From Escallonia rubra (lineage: Eukaryota > Streptophyta > Magnoliopsida > Escalloniales > Escalloniaceae): a DNA stretch of 64,000 bases. Below the pieces are notes generated by a model. That model searched no databases, had not been told where the DNA came from, and saw nothing but the letters and a program-made list of their open reading frames with translations. Every line of letters starts with the position of its first letter. Within the stretch, counting starts at the first letter, position 1. Positions 22,916-35,400 of this stretch are shown here, one piece after another. The stretch is taken from assembly GCA_033065855.1 (NCBI GenBank), contig JAVXUO010001881.1:124001-188000 (forward strand), written 5' to 3'. The translations under genes were made by a program, and so were the position numbers.

Positions 22916-23023
22916 TGAATATTTGAAATGTCAGACAAATAGATTCAATTATGTTTTCCTTTGGCATATTTCGCTATCGCCAGTGGAAAAGGTGTGCTTC
23001 CACCCGCTTCATTAAAACGCTGG

Positions 23024-23038
23024 TAAAAGCAGGGGGCA
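23024..23038 (+). other. Polypurine tract
   Basis: TAAAAGCAGGGGGCA lies directly before the 3' LTR start at 23041. This is the expected site for plus-strand priming. Confidence 0.75.
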
Positions 23039-23040
23039 TA

Positions 23041-23444
23041 TGATATAGCTAAAAATATCCCTCCAATCTACGGACGACACGTGGCGGTTGTGACACGTAG
23101 CCCAGGCTGGCTCATTACTAATATGGCACTTACCATATTAGTAACCGGACAGAATCCTAAAGAAGCTTTGACTCTATCAGCAGAGATCAATATGGGATCC
23201 TCTAGGATCCTAATGAGATTCTGATTAGAGCTGACTGAAGCCCAATTCTAATTGGACTCCTCTTGCTACTACTATATAAAAGGGGTCAAGCCCCCCAGGT
23301 AAACCTAAGTTCACATACATACACATTGTGTAATACTGCTTTTGAGAGTTCTACCTTGTTAGCCTTCTCTGACTTAAGCATCGGAGCGTTCCCCCTCCGG
23401 AACCCCACCCGACGGTCACTCCGTGTTCTCTTTTGCAGGCCTGA
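23041..23444 (+). repeat. 3' LTR of element 1, truncated
   Basis: 404 bp collinear with 13069-13472, about 14 substitutions and no gaps, ending at ...GCAGGCCTGA. The final 39 bp including the terminal CA are replaced by unrelated sequence (CTTAAGAAATTTGAAGG). Confidence 0.9.
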
Positions 23445-24000
23445 CTTAAGAAATTTGAAGGATCTTCTAGCACGATGGGAGATCTGTGCAGCCCAAGAAA
23501 GACAGCGGTTACCACACATGAAGGGTGTCATATGAAGGGTTTCTGATGCCTAAGTTGGTTTTTGTAGGGAGAAAGATGAATCATAGCACGATGTCTAGGG
23601 TATTAGAGCTTACCTTTACCTGAAACTCATAGGAACCTTTATATACGGAAAGAATGAGGGTTAGGCAGTTGCGGTAGGATTGGACTAAATGCTATCTAAC
23701 ATATAGCATTATACAACCCAGCCCTTCTCCACTAGGTCTAGAGTCCAAGTCATTTCCAATCTGTAGGACGTCTTAAAATGACCATAACAACCTTAGGCAA
23801 ATATGACTGTTATGGTGGACACGTGGCGTTTGCTAATTAGTAGTACATTTGTATCCTTACGATTTTGCCTCCTACTCCCTTGTCATGAGACAAAGAATGA
23901 GGGAGAATATTATAAAGAGGTGCACAGCTACTATCCCATTTTTCTCCTTGTAGCCAATCACGACGTAATGAAAATGAAGTAGGCAACTGCAATTTAAAAT
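23445..24000 (-). mobile_element. Possible minus-strand LTR remnant
   Basis: On the minus strand there is a TATA box TATATAAAGG at 23645-23636, followed downstream by GGCATCAGAAACCC, which echoes the AGCATCGGAGTGTTCCCC seen after the TATA box in the Tat LTR above. It abuts the truncated 3' LTR. The termini are not resolved. Confidence 0.3.
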
Positions 24001-24029
24001 ATGTCATTAATTGACTGGGCTAATTTTGT

Positions 24030-24610
24030 TACCTTTGAAGTGACACGTCTGCTCGTCTGGCAGAGCAAACGGCGAAGTGACACGTCTGCTTAGCTGATCG
24101 AGCTGACAAAGACCTTTTTTGTCCATTCGGCTAGACAAAGGACGATTCATGGACAAAGCACGTTGGACTGGCCAAAAGTAAAGCTTAAGGAATTTTTTTT
24201 AAAGCTAAGACACGTTATTCCTCCATTCGTCTTGGATGAGTAGACTAGGCTAAAAGGGTGCACGACCACTAAGTCAAAGGATGTGCAGTCGTTGCACTTG
24301 TTTTCGATGAGCATAGCAAGCTGTGGGTGAAGGGACCAGTAAGCTTAGACGTGTGGGCCCTGTCGTCATGGAAGAGCAAACTTAAGCGTTTAGGCGCTGG
24401 ACAGTCATGTTTAATGTGCATGCAGTCTGAAATGCAAGGACACATGGTCGGTCCACTTGTTTTGGTCGAGCAGAATTTATGGGTTCAAGGCTCATTATGA
24501 AGACACGTGGTTTGTTAAGCATATGAGTTTCTAATTGATTGGACGAACTGAAGATGATCTGCATGTCTGCTCGGCTGGCCAAACAGATCGATAAGATGTT
24601 TGTCTACTCG
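24030..24610 (-). repeat. Degenerate repeats resembling Tat 3' arrays
   Basis: Loose recurrences of GTCTGCTCG-GCTGGC-AAAC and CACGTCTGCT (about 24045, 24080, 24128, 24565, 24600). In minus orientation these would precede the LTR-like remnant at 23445-24000, the same order as in element 1. Strongly eroded. Confidence 0.3.
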
Positions 24611-24706
24611 GCATTTTGGTAATTTATCACTCCCAGGACAGCCATCGAAACTCGAGCTAATTTTTCAGTCTGATCTCGATACTGGAGTTTTTTACCCTTA
24701 ACTATG

Positions 24707-26261
24707 TAAAACTAAAGTATGGAATTGGAGGAAATAAAAAAGATTACACACATTGACACATAAACCCGACCGTTTAGTCAGGGACAAAACTTCCGATAAA
24801 CCTATTAGGGTTTTAGCAGCTGGTTGATTCGTGGCCCGTTTTTTGCAATATTATGGAAACTTTATTTATCGATTTTTTCATTCCAAAAATGTGGTCACGA
24901 ATGAACCGTCTAGTAAACTTATTAGGGTCTACCGGCTGGTTGCTCCGTGGCCCATTTCTGATGGCCTTCTCTTTCGAGCCGATATATCATATCACCGACA
25001 AGTACCCTTATTGAAGGGTAAACCCTCATAAAATCTATCAGGGGGTGTGGTGAATCCAAAACTTAGTTTTATGTCACTCCCTCGCCTCAAATTGTACGAT
25101 ATATCTCTCACCCTTAAGAACTGTAGGTAATCTTTGGTGGTCCGTGGTACGTGGACAAATTGTTTAATATATCGAGAAATTAGGAGACTCTTGGTACTCA
25201 GACCTTGGAGGTGAGAGCACAGTCAAAAATCACATCGCAACTAGGAAGCTCGATTTCAATCGTTACCTTGATTGGGTGAGCTGAGATAATCTTGCGAGTG
25301 TGTGAGTTATAAAGAAAATGCAAATCGAAGGGATATGCACGTCTTAAAAATAAAACAAAAATGAAAGCTATAAAAGTTGAAAAAAAAAATACAAAAACGA
25401 TTCGAGTCTAGTCTTCTTAATAAGTTCTCAGCGAAGTCGTCACCGTAGCGAATCGTCTTCCAAAATTAGACCCAGGAAGTTCTTTTTCGAGTCGTCGTCT
25501 CATTTTTTATGATTAACTAATTTTGAAAACGGGAAAAACAATAAAATCCTTTATTTAACACTAAATTCCCAATTAAAGCCTTTTACCATAAAATAACATA
25601 AATTTGGGTTCAGGGACTAGTTATACAACTAAGAGGTCTTAGGCACCCAATTGTACTTTAATGGTCTCTAATTCGCTTTATGTGATTTTCAAATTTTATA
25701 CCAAAAACGAGCGAGAAAACGTGCATGAAACAGAACCTAAACTAATACTAATTTTGATTGGAAACTCAACATCGGGGTAGAGTGCCTACGTACCCGCTCG
25801 GACTAACCAGGATCGAGATCATGTAGTTCTTACCGACCCAACAGGAGGCGAACTAAATTCTGGTCTTACTTTCCAGAGACCTAAATGGACTCAACTTCTT
25901 CTACTAGAGTACCAATAGAGTTCTAATTGGCTAACACTTACAGTTCTCTTAGAATTCTAAATAAATGAGATTCTACTCTACATAATTCTAGGGCTGATAG
26001 AATTATATATGTGTCATGTTTGTAATTTTTTTATTTTTATTGTTATGTTTTTTAATTTAACTGAAATTAAGTCTGGAGGAACGAAAATGAGTATAAGAAT
26101 CCCAGAAAAATTTAAAGAGCCTAGAAATGAGAAATGAACTATAAAACCCAGAAATGGATTAATAATACCTTTTGATTTGGCTTGCCTTGAACGGCCTTTG
26201 GAAGGTTGGGATGGCCCCATGATGCAAATGGAGCGTGCTTGTGGTTATAGACGGGAAATGA

Positions 26262-26296
<35 letters not shown>

Positions 26297-26963
26297 TACA
26301 CACAAAAATTGCAGACTTTTTCCTTCTAATTTTTCTCTCAGCTCCCCCTTTTATAGCTGCCAAAATGGCCTTTTTATGGAGACATGGAGTAGTGGAATTG
26401 ATACAAGAGACCCCTTTGGTCATTTATATCCTTACTAAAAGATAACAACCGAAATAAGGTGAAAAGTCCAAAATTATCCCTTACTCGCCGATTTTATAGG
26501 ATTGAAATCTTCACCAGCCCGTTTAGAAGCTTACTTGTCGGTTTAAAAACTTAACGGCCATTTTTATCCCCTTATCTGATACGATTTTAAACCAAAATCA
26601 AATGGATAAAGACCCAAATTCAGATAAAAAAAAAAAAAGAACCCACAAAACACATATCCAGATTTCTGATATACACACCAACTCCTTTCTAAATCAAGTC
26701 ATTATCTTCATATCCTATCTAGACCTCAACCTGGGTTAAACCCAACTTAACTAGACCAATTAACTAGATTGGACTGTTAACTACACTGGACTCATTTGGC
26801 TGGACTCCCTGGACTCTTTATTGGAATTGACTTAATCAAAAGAAGCTTATTATATATTACTTGGCCTCAACCAAAAATAACACCAAAAATGCTACCAAAA
26901 TAAAGCCTGGGATTTAATAAGTAAATAAATTATGAATAAACCTACGAAAATGTGATGTCTACA
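24707..26963 (-). mobile_element. Probable Ogre-like solo LTR
   Basis: The minus strand starts TGTAGACATCACATTTTCGT at 26963 and ends near ...CTTTAGTTTTA at 24707. A 5-bp repeat CTATG flanks it (24702-24706 and 26964-26968). A strong TATA box TATAAAAGGGGGAGC lies at about 26358-26344 on the minus strand, then a (GA)n leader at 26262-26284. GGGTACGTAGGCACTC (about 25790), a motif common in long Tat/Ogre LTRs, lies within. There is no internal coding. The 3' end lacks a clean CA if the duplication is taken literally, so the boundary is uncertain by a few bases. Confidence 0.5.
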
Positions 26964-27938
26964 CTATGCAATTGACAACTATGCACCCATTTCTTCTCCT
27001 ACAGAAAGAGAATTTTGCAAAAAATTTAGACACTCCAATACACACCAACACCAAGTATTGGTCATTGAGAGCTAAGATAGAGAGGGATACATCATGAGTT
27101 AGCCACATAGAGTTAAAAAGAGTGCAAGACGAAACTTATGATTGTAACTCAAATGCTAATTGTTAAGTGCTTTTGCCATTGCACTAGTGAGAGCAAGAAA
27201 ATCATTGGTAGTTTTTATTCATTAAGAGAAAAATAGTGAGGTGAATTTGGGTGTACTTGGATACTGGGTCTGAGTGACTGAGTAAAAGTTGTCTTGCAAC
27301 TTTCACAAATTACAGTGCAACATTCTCACTCTCTTTCCTATGGACGTAGGCAAGTGGTTGAATCACGTTAAATATCGGTATCCATATATTTGTATGTGAC
27401 AGTGTTTATATTCTCTTTTCTTGTTATGTTAGTTTTACCTATTTTAATAGCTTAAATCCAACAAGAATCCCACCACCACCAGCACTATATGAGCATGCAC
27501 GTCCACGATCATCCACCACTACCATTGAAACCTACCTTTATCTCCCTCATAGTAGAAAATCAGCCCTTAGTTACTTAAGAAGATGAGGATCGCTTTGTGT
27601 TGGCATGCAAAAATATAATTTTTAGGGTGACTAGTATGATGACGGTTATTTATGACAAGTGGCTATTTGTGACAAGTGGCAGCTAATAGCAAAACATGGG
27701 GCTGTTTGCAGGAAATTCAAGGTCGGTATTCATACAACTACAATAGAGGACAAACAATCGAGAACAGTTACAAGTAATGTCAAGCAAGCGGTTTTGAGCA
27801 GTTACAATGTTTTCAGATGTTACAAGAAAGCAATTTTCAGCATGTACAAGTCGTAATTCATGAGAAAAGAATTAGAAGAAAGAAGGACACAACTCAATAC
27901 CCAAAAAAATCCATGACTTAGATTAAGTTTTTTTCCTT
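26964..27938. other. No recognised gene
   Basis: AT-rich sequence without recognised coding sequence, paired termini or tandem repeats. Confidence 0.45.
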
Positions 27939-29083
27939 TGGGTCAATTACACTGAGCGCCTCTAAGTTTGCATGTGGTAGCGTTCAGCGACTAAAAGTTT
28001 ATTTTAGCTATCTCAAACCACAAACTTGTATAATTGTGGCACAAAACACCTTGCGACCATATTTCGACCAAATTGCGGGCAAAAATTTTGATGTGGCTAA
28101 ACTTAGGAGGGCATTTTTGGAGTGTCAAGTCAAAAGTTAAAAAAAAAATAAAAAATGAAGGGAACATTGTAACTAATCTTCTCATATTCTTTTCTTCTAG
28201 AAAAAAGCAGAGGACTTTGCAAGAAAAGGGGATCTAAGGTTCATTGTGATCGAAATCGAGGAAGATGGATCTAAGGTTCGTGTATGGTAGAAATTAATGG
28301 TTGTGGTGGGTTCATGAACAACTTTACAATGGCAGAATTCTGTAATGGTGGTTGTGCTTTGGGATGGTAGGGGTGATGGGTGGTCTATGATGATGCAACA
28401 ATTGAGAAAGGTGGTGGCGGTGGCAGTCTTCAGAAAGGAAGTGGCAACGACACTCGAGAAATGAGGTGGTGGCGGCGGCGATTTTCAGAAAGGATGTATC
28501 AGCTGCAGTCGAATGAGGAGGTGGTGGCAACCACCACCACAGTCGAATCGACGCCCACCACCATCACAAGATATTAACATCACAACATCACCCACAACCA
28601 CCATGACCTGCACTGCTGACCTCAAGCCTGCTGCCGCACCATCCACCTCTACCCTATCAAGTCTCCACCTTCCACCTCCACTTCCAGCCTGCACCTCCGC
28701 CTCCATCCTTTACCAACAATTCATATATACAATCTTCATCAAATTTGGAATAATCTAAGTAATGGTCCTCTGAATCCCATTAGGCCTGACTTAAGTGCGT
28801 AAAGTTAAAAACAAACCAGATTTACTGCATAAGGTAATAGTGGTGGGTTTCAATAGTTGGTTGGAGGTTAGCGTTGTAAGATTTGCGGTCGTGGTTGATT
28901 TGACAAAAATGTCCCCATTATATGAGTTATATGACCTCTCTGGCGAGTCTCTTGGCCAGATTATAAAAAGGGGTGTTTGGTGCTCACTTTTGCAAGTTCG
29001 TGGTGCTAAATAACTAAAAGGAACTTTGGGGCGCCGAACGCTACCGCAGACAAACTTGGGGGGCGCCCAGTGCAATTGACCCC
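27939..29083. mobile_element. Non-autonomous MULE with 9-bp target duplication
   Basis: The left end TGGGTCAATTACACTGAGCG and the inverted right end GGGGTCAATTGCACTGGGCG pair over more than 100 bp (further blocks: AAGTTTG, GGTAGCGTTC, CAAACACC). Flanks carry an exact 9-bp duplication TTTTTCCTT at 27930-27938 and 29084-29092. The interior (28330-28700) is GGT/CCA biased with no recognisable protein. Size is 1145 bp. Confidence 0.75.
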
Positions 29084-29776
29084 TTTTTCCTTCTAATGTA
29101 TTGACTTTTTTGTCAATAGGTTGAAATTGAAGATCAAGTTTTAGACCTGAAACTTTCTACTGTGTAACACTCTTCATCTAGTCAAATCAAGACTCTTTGC
29201 CTCTGTAGGTGCACTAAATTTCTTTATGTTGTTTTTACTTATGGCTATAATTTAGCTTCTATTTTTAGCGAAGTTCTCAAACGGGTGAATTGGAATCTAC
29301 ATATTAAATCGGTTGTAGCATTAACCTGAAAAATTGATTGTAAATTTGCTATCAAGTGCAAACAATTTGTGCGGTGGGTAAAAGTTCTAGCTTTGAAGCA
29401 TGTTTCCTTTTGGTTTGAAGTGGACACTTTGACTTAAAACTAGCGAACAATGACACTAGTCCCTAGATACCAAAGCGCTCTCGGTACGTATAGTAGGAGT
29501 ACGTATAGTAGGAGATTAGTAAATTTTAATAAACAGAAAGGCAGAACAAGTTTGAGCATGTCTAGGCACGATAGATTGGAACGGTGTGCCAATAGCTAAA
29601 ACTTGAATGCCTTTGAGGAAAAAACTGCCCCCTCTCAAATTCCAAGGCTACGTCGTGATGTTAATTTGTTGTAGCCCATAGTGAGAGGCTCGTTGGTATT
29701 CAGATCTAGTTCTGCATCGTAATGACTGATGCAGAGATTATGTCATGATATCTAAGGACTACTTACAGAGCTTATT

Positions 29777-31134
29777 ATTTTTTTTTTGACTGTAGGTAAA
29801 AATCCTACCATTCATCATATTATTAATAAGCAAGTAGTACAAGATATAGTACAATAAAAGAAAAAGTAACCGGTGACTGCATCCCCTGCAATGGAACCCC
29901 GGACAAGGATCGGCACATAACCAGGCGTCCTTGAATATTTGAGAGCGGCTAAAATAAGAACGGCTTTATCGCCAAGGAACCTCCACCGAAGACTACCTGC
30001 ATAAAAGATTGGAGCACATTTACCCAAGCCAAGACACTAACTATACACAAGGGACAACACCCCTGTCCCGAAGGTGACCCTACGACTAGAGAATAGACAA
30101 AAAACTAAAAAGACGACAAAATCCAAAAAAAACAAAACCAAGGAACACACAAAAAAGTCAACGAAGCAGCCCAGGTGCCCAAGCTACACAGATGTCAGCC
30201 ATGCACAGCAAGTGCCCCGCCGAGCCCCATGCTCACACGCCGCTTTGCACCGCCCCACGCGACCGGCCGCCAAGCCGGCTACCGGCACCATCGCAGGCCA
30301 CCGTTCCTCCGTCAACTAGCAACCCCGGCACCCCAAAAAACCAGACACTTGTCCCAGTCACTGCCACGTTGCCTCGTCCTCGTGCACCCACGCCAGCGCC
30401 GGAAAACCACCTTCTCCGTCCAACCAGCCGCTGCCTAGTACCGGAGAACACCACAAGAGCATAGCAGAATCCAACATAAGCCCTATCGGAAACACCAAAG
30501 CACACCGCCGGACCAAGACTCCAACACCAACGGACCACCATCAACCACCGACTGAAACGAATTTCATCCTTCCTCTGACAAACCAGCCGAAGCCCATACG
30601 AGCCGAAACTAACCGTCGACTAATCAGTTTCAATCTCAAGCCACAAAACCTTTCTGGATCTAGGGGGAGGGGGATCAACTAGGGGGGGAGGGGGGGAAAA
30701 ACCCTAGAAGAGAAAACCTAGATCTAGACTCACCGCTCCTTCTCCAACCCATGGCCGCACCTCACCCACAAACCCAACGGCGGAGATAACCCGAACCCAT
30801 CAACTACAACTCAGTCGTGTATCACCCCAATGACTCCGACAGCGTAACCCGACAACCAACACCAACCTTACACCAGCACCGGAAAACGGAGGAAACCGCA
30901 CCCAACCGCTTGCAAAACGCCGTGACGACGACGACCGACGATCGCACCGAGCCACCCAGATCTCCAACGAACAGACCCAAGAACCTAGATCTAATCTAGA
31001 GTACCACGTCACCACCCACCGGGAAAGCCGGCAGGGGTGACGGAGACGAGAGCCTGGTAGATAGAACGGGGGGGGGGGGGAAAATCGGGTAGACGGGAAG
31101 TCTTGATACAGACCAAGCTTTGGTTTTTAGTACT
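29777..31134 (-). mobile_element. LINE-derived non-LTR element with poly(A) tail
   Basis: Flanked by a long direct repeat TTACAGAGCTTATT (29763-29776 and 31135-31148), with partial extension (ACT). On the minus strand it ends in a run of 10 A at the 29777 side. The 5' part is GC-rich with a C10 tract and AGATCTAGG-type motifs, like plant L1 leaders. The 3' part reads GATGAATGGTAGGATTTTTA. No reverse transcriptase or endonuclease was found between them, so it looks like an internally deleted or non-autonomous copy. Confidence 0.6.
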
Positions 31135-31148
31135 TTACAGAGCTTATT

Positions 31149-32499
31149 GAATAGCTCATTGTCTGACATTTTTTAGACACATTTTGTTCAAATGGATCTA
31201 CCTCCCAGTAAGGCTAACAAGCACATTGAGGCTAGCCAGCACAGTTATGCCATGCCAACACATTCCACAGTGTGAGGTTTACAAGCACAGTCGGAATCCC
31301 CACCGACTTGCAACCATCTTCGACAGATGGAGTTCTGCCCACCCTACGTATATCGAAGAAACTCTTGGTGTTGATGTTTTCTATATACACTATCCTGTGC
31401 ATGATCTGGAAGGCTAGAAATATATACGTCTTCCATCTCCTTGATGCCTTGTGCTGTGCAGGTTTATGCTCGGGCTGTAGACCTGTTGAAAGTATAAACT
31501 TGTTTTTTAGAATACGGTCTCTTCAATTCAAGAGCCATAATGTTCCCCTCTCCCTCTTTTTATGAGACTGTTATGGGACCACTTACACACCCACCTCTTT
31601 TATTCAACTCTGATAGAGCGAGCATTTTCTACCATTTTGAGGGATTCTACAGGTCAGACTCGGTATGGAGAGACCACCACTTGAGCTGACTGCAGATGCT
31701 GTGGCTCCAAAACGAAGGAGAACCTCAGAGTGCATAAACTGCAGCCGATTGCGCAAGCTATTCAAAGCGCCTGTATAGAACGCTAGCAGGCTGAGCACAG
31801 CATTAAAGAGTTCAGAGATATCTTTGCTCATACACTTGGGCGACCTTGAAAGTTACCTGATGGGTCAAACTCTACGCAAGCGGTTTTTTAACCCCGAGAA
31901 GCTCTAACGAAGACAGCTGCACATTGGCTCGCAGCTAAGGCTATAACGGAGATTGCTCCACATCATCAGCAAAATAGACAAGGAGCCTCAGCGAGGAGGC
32001 TAGCTGTCTAATCTCGAATTTCCTTGCTATTTCTCGTCTTTCCTCGTATTTCTTGTTTTTCGTTGAAATATTAATTGTTCACTTTCTAAGTATAACTGTA
32101 CAAGATGTCTGGTTACATGCAACAGACATCGGTGATTAAGCAGTGCCATATGCCTTTTGCATTCTATGAAGCAAGTTGCCACTCTTCGGTGAACTTCATC
32201 AAATAAATCAACAAATGACTAAAATCCATGGCAATAAACTACTGTGAACTGATCGCTCTCTCCGCCAGGGAAAAAACAAAAACTCTTAGTTGAACTAGGT
32301 ACGGATGTTAGAACTGCCAACATAGTTTCAAAATTGTAGCAACACTGCAGTAAAACTGTTAGCTACGGATGTATCGCCAGTAACCAAAATCAGCTCTACT
32401 TCAGCCATCTATGCAGAAAAAGCAACCTCAGGCTTGCCACTTGACAACAGCAGCGGCCACCCAGGGACAAAAAGGTAAGAAATCTTGGAATTCCACAAA
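31149..32499. other. No recognised gene; 3' flank of the SET-domain gene
   Basis: Short open frames on both strands match nothing I recognise. The minus-strand 3' UTR of the SDG40-like gene would occupy the part just below 32500. Confidence 0.4.
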
Positions 32500-35400
32500 T
32501 CATATCCTCTTTGCCTTCTTCCTCGTAGTGGTTCTCTCACGCGTCCTAATTAAACCAGCACCAGCAGGGGCATAAGCTTTAAGTTTCTTGAGTATCCTCC
32601 TCTCACTGACACGCAGCATCAAAGAATGATATTTCATCCTCTCTCTAATGCGACAACACCTCCCTATTGCATCGATATTATCTTCTAGTGAAGTCGAGCC
32701 ATACAAACTTTCACGAATATCAGCAAGTGTAGAAAGAGCCTTCCGGACGGATTTTGTGAGCAACAAATTTCTGCTTAAGTCTGAACCTTTTTCTATAGCA
32801 AGACTGCATTTCTTCAAAACAATTATTCCCATAGCGTTCTCTGAATTCTCCATAGTTGATACCCTAAGATCTAGCTCCTGATAGGCATCCTCTGGCAAAA
32901 CCATTATGTAAAGTAAGATCAGCAACTCAAGTTGTGGTTCGCCATCAAACGAAATTTCAAAATATTCAGAATCTTGACCTAAACACCCAGTATAACCTAA
33001 TTTTCTCCACAGTGACAACCTCATTCTACTACTGCGAGCTGAAAATAAAGATGAACTCCATTGGAGTAGCAGTTCTAAATCTATATTCACAATGTCAAAT
33101 GGATTGTCTGATTCTGTGAACCCATATCTGTGTAGCAATGCTGCATTACCCAAGGATCCATATGTATTAAAGACCTGGAAAGAGAAAAAATTAGCTTTAA
33201 GAAAAGCCAATTCAATAGGCACAATAGTTCCAGACCGGAGAACAGCAGCAAAATAGTAGGAGGATAAACATTAATTTATAAATCACAGAGAAGTTTAAAA
33301 AACATACCCTAAAGTACTGCCCCTTCACCAAAAATTAAATTTAGACCATCAATAATTAGACTTCAACAACCAAAAAGACCGAGAAAATAGCTACTGCTGG
33401 AGTAATTTACTGCACAAAAGGACTCCACCCTCTCAACCTTTTTGAGTTTGGTACAAAAACCTGATGCAGACAGGGAAGGCCAGAGGAATTCATTTCCAAC
33501 AATTCATCAAAGAGTCACAAGTCCTTAGATGCTGCATCATTGATCCTTGGCCTGATTTACTTCTCAGAGTAAGATCTGTTCAAGATGATCTCGAGGTAGA
33601 TGAGGATTTTTTGCAGAGAGAGGTTCTTATAATGTAGTTTGGTGGGGAGATTTGGAGGATAATAGGGTTCCAACCTCGTTACCTGCTGAGCATAGTTATC
33701 ATAGTTATCAGACCAGGCCCGGACACTAACTGGTGTAAGGGGTGGTTCACTGGTTCAATGGTTCAACCGTTGGGTCAGTGGTTTAATCGGTATGCTACTT
33801 AAGTATTTATCTTAATTCTAGCGAACAAATGTTTATTTTATTACGACAATTATTTTACCAAGAAAAGTACATGTGAAAATCTTCGAGCAAATATAGCACA
33901 AATATCGTTCACTTGATTGGCTTCAGAAATCTTGTGATTAAGAATCTTATATATATTACGAGCTGCTTGTGTAACATGTTCAGAATGTCACTTTGGCGGT
34001 TGAAGGAATCTTCTCTCATCCAATATACCAGGGTGTAAACTTGCTACCCAACTTTTACCATGTTTTTTGAGCAGCCCGGCCCTTGAAACCTGTTTGGTTG
34101 GAGCAAATCCGGAGAGGTCATATGATGAGTCTTCACTGCTCAGAAAGAAACATGGAATCTGTTGCTCGTAGTTTTTGTGCAATCTATTGTAGGTGGTAGG
34201 TAGGCCGAGTGGGTTGCTTTAGACTTGGTGGGAGCAGATTCTTGTGATGTGGGATAGTAGGGTTTTCTCTTTGCTGAATGTGATATAGGGATCCTTACTC
34301 TATTTTTTGCCTTCTGAAGATGGTAGATGAGGATTTTTCGTGCATTTTTGGGGATTCATGGACCTGGAAATGTGGAAGAAAATAGGTCCTTTGGCGTGAA
34401 TTGTCCTCTGCTCATTGTAGGTGGAAGAGGCCGTGATGTATAGGGGCGACCATAATGTCAAATTTCCCATGGAAAGATTAGGCTGCGACACTTTCTCACG
34501 AGAGATGAGAGAACTTAATAAGTTTATCTCCCTCTTGAAGGAAGTAACTTTACTTGGTCCCGGGGGTTGGTGGATCCTTCTTCTTCCAGGAATGAGAGAT
34601 CCTTGATTTGTCCTGAGTTTGAGAAGCAGAACGTTGGGGTTACCTAAAGGTGCTTACCTCGCATTTTGTGAGACCATGTTCCTTTGTTATTGGATTGTGG
34701 GGGTTGCTAGATTTGAGAATATGTGGCTTCAGGACTGGGCTACCTGGAGCTGGTAGAGGAATGGTAAAAGAGGTACGGAGTGTTAGGTACCCCGAGTTCT
34801 TTTTTCTGGGGGATGTTAACTGAAATTCTTGAAGCTGGATCTCAAGAAATGCAATAAGGAGGTGTTTACAGAGTGGAGCAGCGCTAGATGTCCTTGAGGA
34901 CTCTCGTCCCTTGAATTTGAGGAACTGGCCAAGCGTTCTGAGATAAGGCAGAAGCTAACCACTTGCTCTTTTGAAGAGAACTGTTAAGAGACAAAAATGT
35001 GATGCCCAATGGTAGGAAAAAGGTGGTAGAAATGCCAATTTTTTCACAAAATGGCAAGGGAACATAAACGATACAGCCAGATTGGAAATTTATGGTGGAT
35101 GGCGTTTTTTCTTCTGAGGTTAGGGGCACTACTTTCAAGTTCAATAGGAGCTTATTCCAGGAGAAGACCATTGGAGACCCGGATTAGATGCGATTGGGTT
35201 TAGTGTCATTCGGCAGGAGGCTCCTTCAAGAGGCCTTTCATGGAGGAGGAGACTTTTGGGGCCTTGAACGAGATAAGTGGCGTTAAAGGTGAGGGTCTCG
35301 CATTTTTCCAGATTTCCATGAAGGTGCCTCCTCTAAAAGAAGCCTTAATGCTACTTGACATCAGAGACTTTAGGCAATTAGCCTGGTGGGAATGTAACAA

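Larger units (their letters stand above)
13069..23444 (+). mobile_element. Tat-lineage Ty3/gypsy LTR retrotransposon (element 1)
   Basis: In order: 5' LTR, primer-binding site, gag, protease, reverse transcriptase, RNase H, a second plant-type RNase H, integrase, an antisense gene, a tandem-repeat array, polypurine tract and truncated 3' LTR. The dual RNase H plus antisense gene and 3' repeats place it in the Tat (Grande/Ogre-like) lineage. The coding region has nine in-frame stops and about three frameshifts, so the copy is dead. The shared 404 bp of the two LTRs differ at about 14 positions with no indels (about 3.5%), meaning a fairly recent insertion. No target duplication can be paired because the 3' LTR is cut. 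Confidence 0.93.

Noticed and set aside
22189-22967. Several long open frames on both strands
   Set aside because: Products of the CCGAGCAGAA tandem array whose unit length is a multiple of three; not genes.
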